Position numbers and translations under genes: made by a program. Positions 18,474-26,397 of a stretch of DNA of 45,149 nt are shown here, piece after piece. Position 1 is the stretch's first letter; every line of letters starts with the position of its first letter. Source of the stretch: Porticoccaceae bacterium (lineage in GTDB: Bacteria > Pseudomonadota > Gammaproteobacteria > Pseudomonadales > Porticoccaceae); assembly GCA_029246925.1 (NCBI GenBank), contig JAQWMF010000029.1, positions 1-45,149 on the forward strand, in the 5' to 3' direction. Under the pieces are notes generated by a model. That model saw only the letters and a list, made by a program, of their open reading frames with translations. It was not told the origin of the DNA and searched no databases.

Positions 18474-18499
18474 TGCAATAATCGATCAGAGATCATTTC

Positions 18500-19273
18500 A
18501 TGAAAAATACAGATCCACAAAGCAAAATTGTAGAGCTTGATAACAGTAAAGAGTCGCTCGACTCTGAGTCAAATCGGCCAAGAAAGGGCATATATTTGCT
18601 TCCTAACCTGCTGACCACAGGCGCACTTTTTGGTGGTTTCTTTGCGGTTTTGTCTGGTTTTAATGGTGGCTTTGAATTGGCGGCCATAGCTATCTTTGTG
18701 GCCATGGTATTTGACGGTCTTGATGGCCGTGTAGCGCGCATGACCAACACTCAAAGTGACTTTGGGGTGCAGTATGACAGCCTTTCTGACATGGTGTCCT
18801 TTGGCGTTGCACCGGCTGTAGTCGTTTATGGCTGGAGTTTAGAAAGTCTCGGCAAAGTAGGTATAGCAGCAGCCTTTGTCTATGCATCCTGTGCGGCACT
18901 GAGATTGGCTCGGTTTAATGTACAATCTGGGATAAGCAATAATAAGTTTTTTATTGGTTTACCCAGTCCTGCGGCGGCTGCCTTAATTGCCGGTTTTGTC
19001 TGGTCCGCGCAGTCTCTTGAGCCATCAATATGGCTGTCTAGCTTAACGGCTCTGCTGACTACCTGTGCAGGTTTGTTGATGGTGTCTAACTTTAAATATC
19101 CGAGCTTTAAGGCTATTGATCTTCGCGGCAAGGTGCCTTTTGTCGTTATATTGTCTATTGTGATGTCATTTGTGGTGATTACCATTGATCCCCCACGTAT
19201 TTTATTGATGCTTGCATTAGGTTTTGCGCTCTTCGCACCCGTCAAATTTCTCTGGTTAAAATTTCCTCGTTAA
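18500..19273 (+). CDS. pssA: CDP-diacylglycerol-serine O-phosphatidyltransferase
   Basis: 257-residue integral membrane enzyme of the type II PssA family. After a polar N-terminus (about 1-30) comes the family start GIYLLPNLLTTGALFGGFFA and the catalytic motif FDGLDGRVARM with its later G, D and D (FGVQYDSLSD). About eight membrane helices follow. It makes phosphatidylserine, the precursor of phosphatidylethanolamine. The ilvC-pssA neighbourhood is common in Pseudomonas relatives. Its stop faces the stop of the minus-strand secretin gene with only 11 bases between. Confidence 0.93.
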   Translation: MKNTDPQSKIVELDNSKESLDSESNRPRKGIYLLPNLLTTGALFGGFFAVLSGFNGGFELAAIAIFVAMVFDGLDGRVARMTNTQSDFGVQYDSLSDMVSFGVAPAVVVYGWSLESLGKVGIAAAFVYASCAALRLARFNVQSGISNNKFFIGLPSPAAAALIAGFVWSAQSLEPSIWLSSLTALLTTCAGLLMVSNFKYPSFKAIDLRGKVPFVVILSIVMSFVVITIDPPRILLMLALGFALFAPVKFLWLKFPR

Positions 19274-19284
19274 TTAAATCTTAG

Positions 19285-20637
19285 TTATTTTTTAAGAATA
19301 GACGGCCTAATCATAATCCAAATTTCATAGTCTGAATTACGGTGCTTTTGTTGCCCAAATAACCATCCAAGTAGAGGCAATTCTTTTAATTTTGGCAATC
19401 CCTCTGAGTGCTTGACCGCTGATTGCTGCATCATTCCTCCCAATAAAATAAACTCTCCATTATTGACGCTCACCTGATTGGATACTTTGTGTTTTATCAG
19501 CTGCAGATAACCATCACCTCCCACTACAATATCACTAACTGAAGCATCAATTATTTTCAGCGTGACGGTTTTGCTATCAATAATATAGGGGATAATTTCC
19601 ATATTAATTCCATACTCAAGTGTTTCTCTTTCATTATCCTTTTTAGAACTTGAGGACCTCTGAGTGGCCTCGGGATCTTCCTCTTCTACCTGCCACTGAT
19701 TTGCCTGTTGGGTGGTGGAAAACTTGGCTTTTTTACCATGGGCTGAGAGCAGAGAAGGCATAGCTTTAATTTGCGTTTGTCCTGATTTCGCCAGTATTTG
19801 CAGTTGCTTTATTAAATCGGGCTGATCGGAAATAATCCCTTGAGCCAGTGTGGCATTGTTATCATGCCAACGAATACCAAGGCGGCTAATATCGGTGGCG
19901 GTAATTTCTACAATACTCAATTCCAGTAATACCTGCCCTGGTGAATGGTCAAATACCAGTAAGCTCTCTTGTATTTTTTTTTGTAAACCAGGTGGCGCAC
20001 TGATGGTTAAATAATCGGCTCCTTTAGGGTAAAAAACAAATTGTTTTTCAATTTCTCCCAGCGAATTAAACAATAGTTCAGCACTGACATATTGTGGCCA
20101 GTAGCGGCAGTTGATTGATAGAGATGACCAGCTGGGTGTATCGACGGAATTAACGCCCACCAAAATATACTCATTGAAGAATCTATAGCTTAAATTGCTA
20201 GTCGCTGAGATAAGATCAAGCGCCTTATCAAGACGGATATTGCTTGTCTCGATAGTGACTACACCTTCGACAAATTCATCGATCACAATGGGAAAATCAA
20301 TTAATAAACTCATTTCTGCGAATACATCACGCACGCTAGCTTCATAAAAGGATAGGGCTACACTAGGAAGCTGATCAGGATATTCACCACTTTTGCTACA
20401 GTAAATAGGGGAGTGTGGCGTAGGTGATTCTATATCTGATACGGTAGATTGTTGTTGCAATGGTTTATTAGTGTTTGGTATTACCGATTCTAGCTGGATT
20501 TGGTCTTTATATTCCGCGGTTAAATTCTGTTGATTGGAGTGATTTCCTGTATGGCTGCAGGCAGACGATAGCAAAAGACTACAGGCAATAATAATTAGGC
20601 TAATGCGTGGATTTGATGAGCAAAAATTTGCGATCAT
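19285..20637 (-). CDS. Small STN-containing secretin, probable outer-membrane lipoprotein
   Basis: 450 residues. A hydrophobic signal (about 11-26) ends at SSAC, making C27 the likely lipidated residue. A low-complexity linker follows, then an STN/N0-type domain (about 95-165, ASVRDVFAEMSLLIDFPIVI), an N1/NolW-like segment, and a C-terminal secretin domain with the typical end PKLKELPLLGWLFGQQ and GEFILLGGMMQQS. The general plan is MshL/PilQ-like, but a Ser/Lys/Glu-rich insertion lies within the barrel region and the protein is short. Secretins form gated outer-membrane pores. No T2SS, T3SS or type IV pilus partner gene is near; instead it follows a chaperone-like gene (98-base gap), probably in the same transcript. 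Confidence 0.82.
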   Translation of the reverse strand: MIANFCSSNPRISLIIIACSLLLSSACSHTGNHSNQQNLTAEYKDQIQLESVIPNTNKPLQQQSTVSDIESPTPHSPIYCSKSGEYPDQLPSVALSFYEASVRDVFAEMSLLIDFPIVIDEFVEGVVTIETSNIRLDKALDLISATSNLSYRFFNEYILVGVNSVDTPSWSSLSINCRYWPQYVSAELLFNSLGEIEKQFVFYPKGADYLTISAPPGLQKKIQESLLVFDHSPGQVLLELSIVEITATDISRLGIRWHDNNATLAQGIISDQPDLIKQLQILAKSGQTQIKAMPSLLSAHGKKAKFSTTQQANQWQVEEEDPEATQRSSSSKKDNERETLEYGINMEIIPYIIDSKTVTLKIIDASVSDIVVGGDGYLQLIKHKVSNQVSVNNGEFILLGGMMQQSAVKHSEGLPKLKELPLLGWLFGQQKHRNSDYEIWIMIRPSILKK

Positions 20638-20734
20638 CTGTCGTAAAACACTCCTGTATCACTCTATCCACTAGTTGATAGCAGTGCTTGGGTATGCAAT
20701 TCTCTGCCTGTTACCCACAGTGAATGAGCGGTTA

Positions 20735-21646
20735 TTATGATTCTTTTTTTAGAGGATATTTTGCAGTTTCAGCGGTCTTATCCTCAACCATGGACTGACC
20801 TGAATTATCTATACTTAACTTATAATTAAAACTCCGCAGTCTGATGCCATTAAATTTTCCAACAACGCGCATTTCGTAGTCACCAGCGGCTAAGGGTTTA
20901 TCAATCTCACCCTCTACATGGACTAAATTGTTGGGAAATACCAACGAATACAACATATTACTTTTGTGAGATTGATTAGTTAAAAGGGGTATTTTTGTAA
21001 TCAATCGCTTGTTGTGGCGTAAGTGCACTTCTAAAAAAAGCCTTCCTTTGTAGGTAGACTGATTATCAAAATCTAGATGAACCCTACTCATCCCAGATTC
21101 TTTATCCATCTTGATTATAGGATTTAAAATTGCGGTCTTAGGGCGTTTTTTGGATCCAGTAACTTTTAACTCAATGAGACTACCACTGGCATAATTTAAG
21201 GTAACACCAGTTTTTACACTAGGGGTCATCTCGGTCACGCTGATTAAAATATTATGAAAACCATGACTTTTGCGGCTGGGAATTTTGACAGTGCCTTTAA
21301 TCGGCAAGCTTTGCTTGCCATTGATAGAAAATGTATTGCCACTGTCTAACTTGATCCAGTTCCATGGACCCTCTTGAGATTCATCTTCCAGTTTGATCTC
21401 TTTTTGAAAGCCATCTTTATCCTGAGCATAATAGGAGTAGGATATTTTATAGTCCCTCGGAGTATCGTTTATATTTTTTACCTCAAGGTTAAATATGACC
21501 TTATCGCGAGGTTTGGCTTCTATTTTAATACGGGTTGGTGACACGTTTGCGTTTGCATTGATGGGGAGAGTTATCAGTAATGTAACCCATAAAAAGGGCA
21601 AAATGTTGTAACCACCAGTAACCCTTTTAAAGGTGTTTTTTTTCAT
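20735..21646 (-). CDS. Periplasmic fimbrial-chaperone-like (Ig-fold) protein
   Basis: 303 residues with a Sec signal peptide (about 1-34, hydrophobic FLWVTLLITLPINANA). The mature N-terminus NVSPTRIKIEAKPRD is followed by an Ig-like beta-strand pattern (VIFNLEVKNINDTPRDYKI) as in PapD-like chaperones. A second beta domain (about 165-290) contains LHFDFDNQS-like strands ending in GDYEMRVVGKFNG. There are no cysteines. Chaperones of this kind hold pilin-like subunits in the periplasm before export. No usher gene accompanies it; the neighbour downstream is a secretin. A fimbrial chaperone role is inferred from fold pattern and context. Confidence 0.65.
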   Translation of the reverse strand: MKKNTFKRVTGGYNILPFLWVTLLITLPINANANVSPTRIKIEAKPRDKVIFNLEVKNINDTPRDYKISYSYYAQDKDGFQKEIKLEDESQEGPWNWIKLDSGNTFSINGKQSLPIKGTVKIPSRKSHGFHNILISVTEMTPSVKTGVTLNYASGSLIELKVTGSKKRPKTAILNPIIKMDKESGMSRVHLDFDNQSTYKGRLFLEVHLRHNKRLITKIPLLTNQSHKSNMLYSLVFPNNLVHVEGEIDKPLAAGDYEMRVVGKFNGIRLRSFNYKLSIDNSGQSMVEDKTAETAKYPLKKES

Positions 21647-21724
21647 TAGGCAACCTATCCTTGGTTAATTAATCTATACATAAAAGAATAGCACAGCTGG
21701 CTGTAATATATTTTTTGATTAGAT

Positions 21725-21753
21725 AAAAAAACCGACACTAAACTAAGTGCCGG
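21725..21753 (-). terminator. Strong terminator after the secreted-protein gene, inside the operon
   Basis: Read on the minus strand: stem CCGGCACT / AGTGTCGG (one G-T pair), six-base loop, then seven T. It follows the secreted-protein stop (21779) by 26 bases and precedes the chaperone gene, so it should reduce transcription of chaperone and secretin relative to the first gene. Confidence 0.85.
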
Positions 21754-21778
21754 CTTTAGGTGATGATTTAAGAATTTA

Positions 21779-22453
21779 TTATGATACGGTAGGCAAGGCT
21801 CTAACGGTTGCTGTAGCCCTGTAAGTACCAGGAGCCTGAACACTACCCTCTGATCCTATTTGTACACGGAAATAAAATTTGGCCGCATGATCTGTGTAAC
21901 CCACATCTGTATCAAATGCTGTTTGTGCATTAGGCCCGATCAATGTGTAGGCGTTGTTCATATCATTGCTCATTTCAGATACAGCAATACCTGGATTAGC
22001 CACAAAACTTATAGCGTCCACCGAAGATTTCCCAAACACATGTGAGGATTGAGATATATCAATATATACTGATGCATGGGGGATCTCATTGCGCTCGGTA
22101 GTCGCAGTATCTATATGAATTAAGATGAAATCGTCGATTGCAATAGTACTGTCGATATTGGCATGCCATTTAATAACGCCACCGCCAACAAACACCGACC
22201 CTGCACCGCCGGGAACATCTTCTGTGTTGGCTGCATCAGCATCATCAGCGCTGTAGGGGTAGTAATATAGCTCGATATCTGGCATCGCATCTAACAGCAC
22301 AAATTCGTTGATCTCCATCTCTGTGCCATAGCTAGTGGTTTTTTCGCTATCGTCATTGGCAACATCATCAGTGCCATAGACGGCAAAAGCTGATTGTGAA
22401 TAAAAGAATAAAAAGCTGGTGACTGTGACTAGTATAAATTTGAATAGTTTCAT
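21779..22453 (-). CDS. Secreted beta-rich protein, candidate subunit exported by the chaperone/secretin pair
   Basis: 224 residues. ATG 22453 is the start because AGGAG lies eight bases upstream; the earlier ATG at 22471 overlaps that site. A clear Sec signal peptide (KLFKFILVTVTSFLFFYSQ) ends with the cleavage site SAFA. The mature protein is acidic, rich in Asp, Ala and Ser, has no cysteine, and alternates beta-strand-like segments to a C-terminal GTYRATATVRAL. I do not recognise the family; the end is pilin-subunit-like. It has its own sigma-54 promoter and a strong terminator directly after it, the arrangement expected for an abundant surface subunit. Confidence 0.7.
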   Translation of the reverse strand: MKLFKFILVTVTSFLFFYSQSAFAVYGTDDVANDDSEKTTSYGTEMEINEFVLLDAMPDIELYYYPYSADDADAANTEDVPGGAGSVFVGGGVIKWHANIDSTIAIDDFILIHIDTATTERNEIPHASVYIDISQSSHVFGKSSVDAISFVANPGIAVSEMSNDMNNAYTLIGPNAQTAFDTDVGYTDHAAKFYFRVQIGSEGSVQAPGTYRATATVRALPTVS

Positions 22454-22548
22454 GATGGTGACTCCTGTCATTTTCGTTAACTAAAAACCTGTGGTTATAG
22501 TTGTTGAAAATTGAGATTGTTATTTTCAACGACTGTACCCTGATATGT

Positions 22549-22564
22549 TGCAATATCTATACCA
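22549..22564 (-). promoter_or_regulatory. Sigma-54 (-24/-12) promoter of the secreted-protein operon
   Basis: On the minus strand TGGTATAGATATTGCA: GG at -24 and GC at -12 with exactly ten bases between, matching the sigma-54 consensus TGGCAC-N5-TTGCA. It lies about 96 bases before the start codon. A 9-bp inverted repeat GTTGAAAAT / ATTTTCAAC (22503-22530) lies in the transcribed leader. The gene for a sigma-54 activator is immediately upstream. Confidence 0.75.
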
Positions 22565-22651
22565 AATCGAATATAAATATATTAGTAATTGATTTATATA
22601 GTATTGTTTAGTTTCTAGTAAATATTTTTTCTATGAATTTGACGTATCAAT

Positions 22652-22678
22652 CTGTATCACTGGCTGTAACATCAACAG
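22652..22678. promoter_or_regulatory. Candidate activator-binding repeats upstream of the sigma-54 promoter
   Basis: CTGTATC (22652-22658) and CTGTAAC (22664-22670) form a direct repeat 12 bases apart; CTGT-N7-ACAG (22664-22678) is an inverted repeat; a further GTTACAG lies at 22713-22719. They are about 90-155 bases upstream of the -24/-12 promoter, the distance at which sigma-54 activators bind. The sites are a proposal from repetition only. Confidence 0.35.
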
Positions 22679-22713
22679 GGTTTTCTTATAAGTTTGTCAT
22701 TATTGCGATAAGG

Positions 22714-23610
22714 TTACAGAAGATTAAAAGCTTTCATTTTGCGCCACAATGTCATGCGGCTAACGCCAAGGTATTGCGCGGTTTTACCACGACGCCCACT
22801 ATTTAATGACAGTGCATCGACAATTATTTGAGGGTTTAATGTGGTTTTTATTCTTTGGAGATCTAATTCTAGGGCCGTTTGAATACTGTCTGGTAAATCA
22901 CTAATTTTAAGTTTTTTTCCAGTCGCCATGGCAACAGTAAAGCTGGCGCAATTTTCAAGCTCTCTAACATTGCCCGGCCATGGGTAATGTATCAATTTTG
23001 ATTTCAGCAGGGGGTCTAAATCCCAGCTGCTTGATGCCGACGCCCGCTTAAGAAAATAGTCAAAAAGCAATAGGATATCGTCTTTACGATCTCTTAATGG
23101 TGGCGCATAAAGAGGAATCACTTCGAGACGATAACGCAGGTCTTCACGAAATTGATGTTGCTCTATAGCTTTATCTAAACTTAAATTAGATGCAGAGATC
23201 ACAGAGGCGGAAAATTCCTGAAGATTGATATCACCTACAGGATAATACTGTCGCTCTTGAAGTACCCTTAATAATTTGGCCTGTGTGGATGGTGCAAGAC
23301 AGGTGACCTCATCGAGAAAAAGTGTTCCCTCATGAGCGGCATACATCAAACCGGTATTGTTAGTGATAGCCCCTGTAAAGGCGCCTTTTTTATGGCCAAA
23401 TAATTGTGATTCGATTAGCTCGCTGGAAAAATTAGCCACATTAACGGCAATAAAGGGCTCCTTAGCTCTTGCGCTTTCAGCATGTATAGCTCGGGCGATT
23501 AACTCTTTGCCAACCCCAGTTTCTCCCGATATATAGATTGAAACATCAGTTTTAGCCGCTTTTCTGATTTTCTCGAATAGCTCTCGCATTTTGATATTGC
23601 GAGACAACAT
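22714..23610 (-). CDS. Sigma-54-dependent transcriptional activator without sensor domain
   Basis: 298 residues: an AAA+ sigma-54 interaction domain with Walker A GETGVGKE (29-36), the sigma-54 contact loop GAFTGA (76-81) and Walker B LFLDEV (97-102), then a C-terminal Fis-type helix-turn-helix (about 259-298, GKTAQYLGVSRMTLWRKM). No receiver, GAF or PAS domain precedes it, like PspF or HrpR/S, so activity must be set by expression or a partner protein. ATG 23610 has no ribosome-binding site. In-frame coding continues upstream with FHG just before the ATG, as is common at the AAA+ start; an ATC at 23655, six bases after GGAG, would add 15 residues. It sits directly upstream of the sigma-54 promoter it likely controls. 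Confidence 0.88.
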   Translation of the reverse strand: MLSRNIKMRELFEKIRKAAKTDVSIYISGETGVGKELIARAIHAESARAKEPFIAVNVANFSSELIESQLFGHKKGAFTGAITNNTGLMYAAHEGTLFLDEVTCLAPSTQAKLLRVLQERQYYPVGDINLQEFSASVISASNLSLDKAIEQHQFREDLRYRLEVIPLYAPPLRDRKDDILLLFDYFLKRASASSSWDLDPLLKSKLIHYPWPGNVRELENCASFTVAMATGKKLKISDLPDSIQTALELDLQRIKTTLNPQIIVDALSLNSGRRGKTAQYLGVSRMTLWRKMKAFNLL

Positions 23611-23655
23611 CCCATGAAATAAAATGGCTTTGTCTAATTGTGCTTGAGGTTTGAT

Positions 23656-24067
23656 GATACTCTCCCTGAGTCAATCAACAGCTGCCATCCTTGATCAGCT
23701 TAGTACATAAATAATAATATTTATTCATGTATATATATTAAGTGTAGTTTAAATTACAATAAATAGAGATGATATTATCTGATCACTGCTAGTCTGCCCT
23801 AGACTTTGGCTTGGCCGTCTGCTATCTTCATAGGATGAACAGCACCATTTTTCCATCAGATTTCGCACACAACCGAGTCTCACTAGGCTTGGTGTCTATA
23901 GCTTCGCGCCTCCTGCCCTGAGGGGCAACGTACTATTTAATCCAATTAAATCTCGTTTTCGCTCGTAATACTTACATTATTTGAGCGAAATTCTATGCCC
24001 TTATAGGGAAATAAGTTTTACAATACTGCCAAACTATCTGGTGGCAGTTAATCAGGGAAATATAACC
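23656..24067 (+). promoter_or_regulatory. Intergenic region between the activator gene and leuA, with leuA leader structures
   Basis: Some 410 bases without a long gene. The left part (23700-23790) is very AT-rich and should hold the divergent promoters, but I find no clean -35/-10 pair. The right part contains several hairpins: TGCCC / GGGCA around 23914-23926, TTTCGCTC / GAGCGAAA (23957-23964 and 23983-23990), CCCT-TAT-AGGG (23998-24008) and CTGCCA / TGGCAG (24026-24047). The last lies just before the leuA ribosome-binding site. Leucine-dependent attenuation is possible but no T-tract terminator was found. Confidence 0.35.
23835..23921 (+). CDS. Possible leuA leader peptide
   Basis: A 28-codon frame begins at ATG 23835 and ends in TGA within the TGCCC / GGGCA hairpin. 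The second half encodes RVSLGLVSIASRLLP, rich in Leu, Val and Ile, and ends with two Leu codons. Leader peptides rich in the end-product amino acid control leu operons in enteric bacteria. Evidence against: no properly spaced ribosome-binding site and only four Leu codons. Confidence 0.3.
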   Translation: MNSTIFPSDFAHNRVSLGLVSIASRLLP

Positions 24068-25615
24068 ATGGATTCAAAAGATAATTTAATTATTTTTGAT
24101 ACAACATTGCGCGACGGCGAGCAGAGTCCCGGTGCGTCGATGACTAAAGATGAAAAAGTGCGTATTGCCAAAGCCCTTGAAAAGCTTCGAGTCGATGTGA
24201 TCGAGGCGGGTTTTGCGGTATCTAGTCAGGGTGATTTTGATGCGGTGCAGGCGATAGCTAACAGCATCAAAGAAAGTCGTATCTGTAGCCTTTCCAGAGC
24301 TGTTAAAGGTGATATAGAAGCAGCTGCACAGGCACTAAAAGGTGCTGAAGCGGGTCGAATTCATACGTTTATCGCCACCTCGCCAATACATATGAAATAT
24401 AAGCTGCAAATGGAGCCAGATCAGGTCATGGATCAGGCTATTGCCGCGGTAAAGTTGGCGCGAGGTCTAATTGATGATGTTGAGTTTTCTTTAGAAGATG
24501 CCAGTCGCACAGAATTTGATTATATGTGCCGCATAACCGAGGCAGTGATTAAAGCCGGAGCAACGACTATTAATTTGCCAGATACAGTGGGTTATTCAGA
24601 TCCCGGCGAATATGGCAGCATGATTCAGCGTTTGATGAGCACCGTACCCAATGCGGATAAGGCTATTTTTTCAGTACATTGCCACAATGATTTGGGGCTT
24701 GCAGTTGCCAATAGTTTAGCCGCAGTTAAAACAGGTGCTAGACAGGTGGAATGTACCATTAATGGTTTAGGCGAAAGGGCAGGTAATGCATCACTTGAAG
24801 AGCTAGTGATGGCGATTCGTACGCGCAAAGATATCTTTCCAATGCAAACCAAAATCGATACTACGCAGATTGTACCTACATCGCGATTGGTCTCTTCGGT
24901 AACGGGGTTTCCTGTTCAGCCGAATAAAGCGATTGTTGGCGCCAACGCCTTTGCTCATGAGTCTGGTATTCATCAGGACGGGATCTTAAAATTCCGTGAA
25001 ACCTATGAAATCATGAAAGCAGAAGATGTTGGCTGGAGTACTAATAAGTTGTCTCTGGGTAAGTTATCCGGTCGTGCGGCCTTTGCTGCGCGTCTAGAAG
25101 AGCTAGGTATTACGTTTGAAAGCAAAGATGACTTTAATCAGGCTTTTGTGCGTTTTAAAGAATTGGCCGATAAGAAACGTGAAATTTTTGATGAAGATCT
25201 TCAGGCGCTGGTGTCTGATGTGCAGATAGGTGCGGAAGATGATGCTATTACGGTAAAGGATCTCGAGGTGCTAAGTAAAACTGGTCAATTACCAACGGCT
25301 AAAATTTGTATTCGCTACAAAGACAAAGACCATCAGTCAGAAGCCAGTGGCGATGGTGCGGTTGATGCTATCTTTAATGCCATTGAGAAGTTGATAAATA
25401 GCGAGACTCATCTTCAATTGTACTCAGTAAATGCGGTGACTGAAGGCACTGATTCACAGGGTGAAGTAACCGTTCGTTTGGAAAAAGAGGGGCGTATTAT
25501 CAATGGTCAGGGTGCAGATACAGATATTTTATTGGCCAGTGCCAAGGCCTATGTGAATGCACTAACCATAATGGGCAATCCAGGTCGGCTTCACCCGCAG
25601 TTAGGTGGTGTGTAG
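24068..25615 (+). CDS. leuA: 2-isopropylmalate synthase
   Basis: 515 residues, the length of the standard bacterial LeuA. The TIM-barrel catalytic domain begins [17 protein letters not shown] and contains the metal-binding [13 protein letters not shown] and [14 protein letters not shown]. The C-terminal region (about 390-515) is the allosteric LeuA dimer domain for leucine feedback. It condenses acetyl-CoA with 2-oxoisovalerate, the first step specific to leucine. ATG 24068 is chosen: it follows AGGGA with good spacing and gives the family N-terminus; in-frame extension to 23981 would add 29 unrelated residues. The stop overlaps the next start (TAGTG). Confidence 0.94.
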   Translation: MDSKDNLIIFDTTLRDGEQSPGASMTKDEKVRIAKALEKLRVDVIEAGFAVSSQGDFDAVQAIANSIKESRICSLSRAVKGDIEAAAQALKGAEAGRIHTFIATSPIHMKYKLQMEPDQVMDQAIAAVKLARGLIDDVEFSLEDASRTEFDYMCRITEAVIKAGATTINLPDTVGYSDPGEYGSMIQRLMSTVPNADKAIFSVHCHNDLGLAVANSLAAVKTGARQVECTINGLGERAGNASLEELVMAIRTRKDIFPMQTKIDTTQIVPTSRLVSSVTGFPVQPNKAIVGANAFAHESGIHQDGILKFRETYEIMKAEDVGWSTNKLSLGKLSGRAAFAARLEELGITFESKDDFNQAFVRFKELADKKREIFDEDLQALVSDVQIGAEDDAITVKDLEVLSKTGQLPTAKICIRYKDKDHQSEASGDGAVDAIFNAIEKLINSETHLQLYSVNAVTEGTDSQGEVTVRLEKEGRIINGQGADTDILLASAKAYVNALTIMGNPGRLHPQLGGV

Positions 25616-26394
25616 TGGCACAGAATCAGGGATCACCGACTCAGTTACGCGACCACTATTTGCAAACCTTAGGTATAGTGCAATATATACCCAAAGAGCT
25701 TACAGATGAAGTAGTGGTCGATAACTCAGTTGAGGAAACCCCTGTAACTGAGAGTCTTGCTACTGAAAACCCTGTAACCAAAAGTCCAGTTCAATCGGTA
25801 CAGACAAAGTCGAGCCAGCAGTCGGCTATCGAAGCTTTATTGCAAGCTGATGCTGAAGATAATTCACCTAAAAAATTAGATAGAGCTGTTAAACCCTCAC
25901 GTCAGGCGCAACAAGAAACATCCACACTAGCCCTTCAGTTTGTCTTTTGGCAACCCACTGATGAGTTATTAATTGCAACTGCTGCTGACCATCAGTTACC
26001 AGATAGTCAGCAGGTTAGTCTTCTAACAAAAATAGTTGCCACCATTGATAATCAGTTATCTGGGTTACCCCCGTTTGATGTTATCAGTTGGCCACCTCAT
26101 GCGAGTATGCAGGGTGGTGAGCAAGAGGCTAGAGAGTTTCTATCCACTCTGATTAGCTCAAGGTTGGCGGCAAAATCAACGAAGCTTCTTTTAATACTGG
26201 GTGAATCAGCCCAAAACTGGTTGCTTTCTTCCAAGCAAAAAACGTCTGTCAAAGATGGCTTACTGCCGATGACTGCCGATGCAACAGCACTTATTGCCCC
26301 GTCCTTAACTGAAATGCTAAGTCAGCCACAGTCAAAACGCCTGACATGGCAAGTTATTTGTCAGTATTTCACTCAGCAAAAAGCTTCAAGCTAA
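25615..26394 (+). CDS. holD: HolD-like DNA polymerase III psi subunit, enlarged
   Basis: 259 residues. The N-terminal LRDHYLQTLGIVQYIPKE resembles the HolD start that binds chi, and the C-terminus IAPSLTEMLSQPQ...TWQVICQYF matches the HolD end. The next gene is rimI, as in E. coli (holD-rimI). HolD is normally about 137 residues; here the N-terminal motif is followed by a long Thr/Val/Ser/Gln-rich, probably disordered linker (about 30-110) before the C-terminal domain. Psi links chi to the clamp loader. GTG 25615 overlaps the leuA stop. Assignment rests on short similarity plus synteny. Confidence 0.65.
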   Translation: MAQNQGSPTQLRDHYLQTLGIVQYIPKELTDEVVVDNSVEETPVTESLATENPVTKSPVQSVQTKSSQQSAIEALLQADAEDNSPKKLDRAVKPSRQAQQETSTLALQFVFWQPTDELLIATAADHQLPDSQQVSLLTKIVATIDNQLSGLPPFDVISWPPHASMQGGEQEAREFLSTLISSRLAAKSTKLLLILGESAQNWLLSSKQKTSVKDGLLPMTADATALIAPSLTEMLSQPQSKRLTWQVICQYFTQQKASS

Positions 26395-26397
26395 GCG

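Noticed and set aside
19285-20637. Secretin as part of a type II secretion, MSHA or type IV pilus operon
   Set aside because: No pilM-P, gspC-M, ATPase, prepilin peptidase or prepilin-type signal is present in the flanking genes.
23981-24067. N-terminal extension of leuA to 23981
   Set aside because: The extra 29 residues do not resemble LeuA and run through hairpins; ATG 24068 has AGGGA in front.
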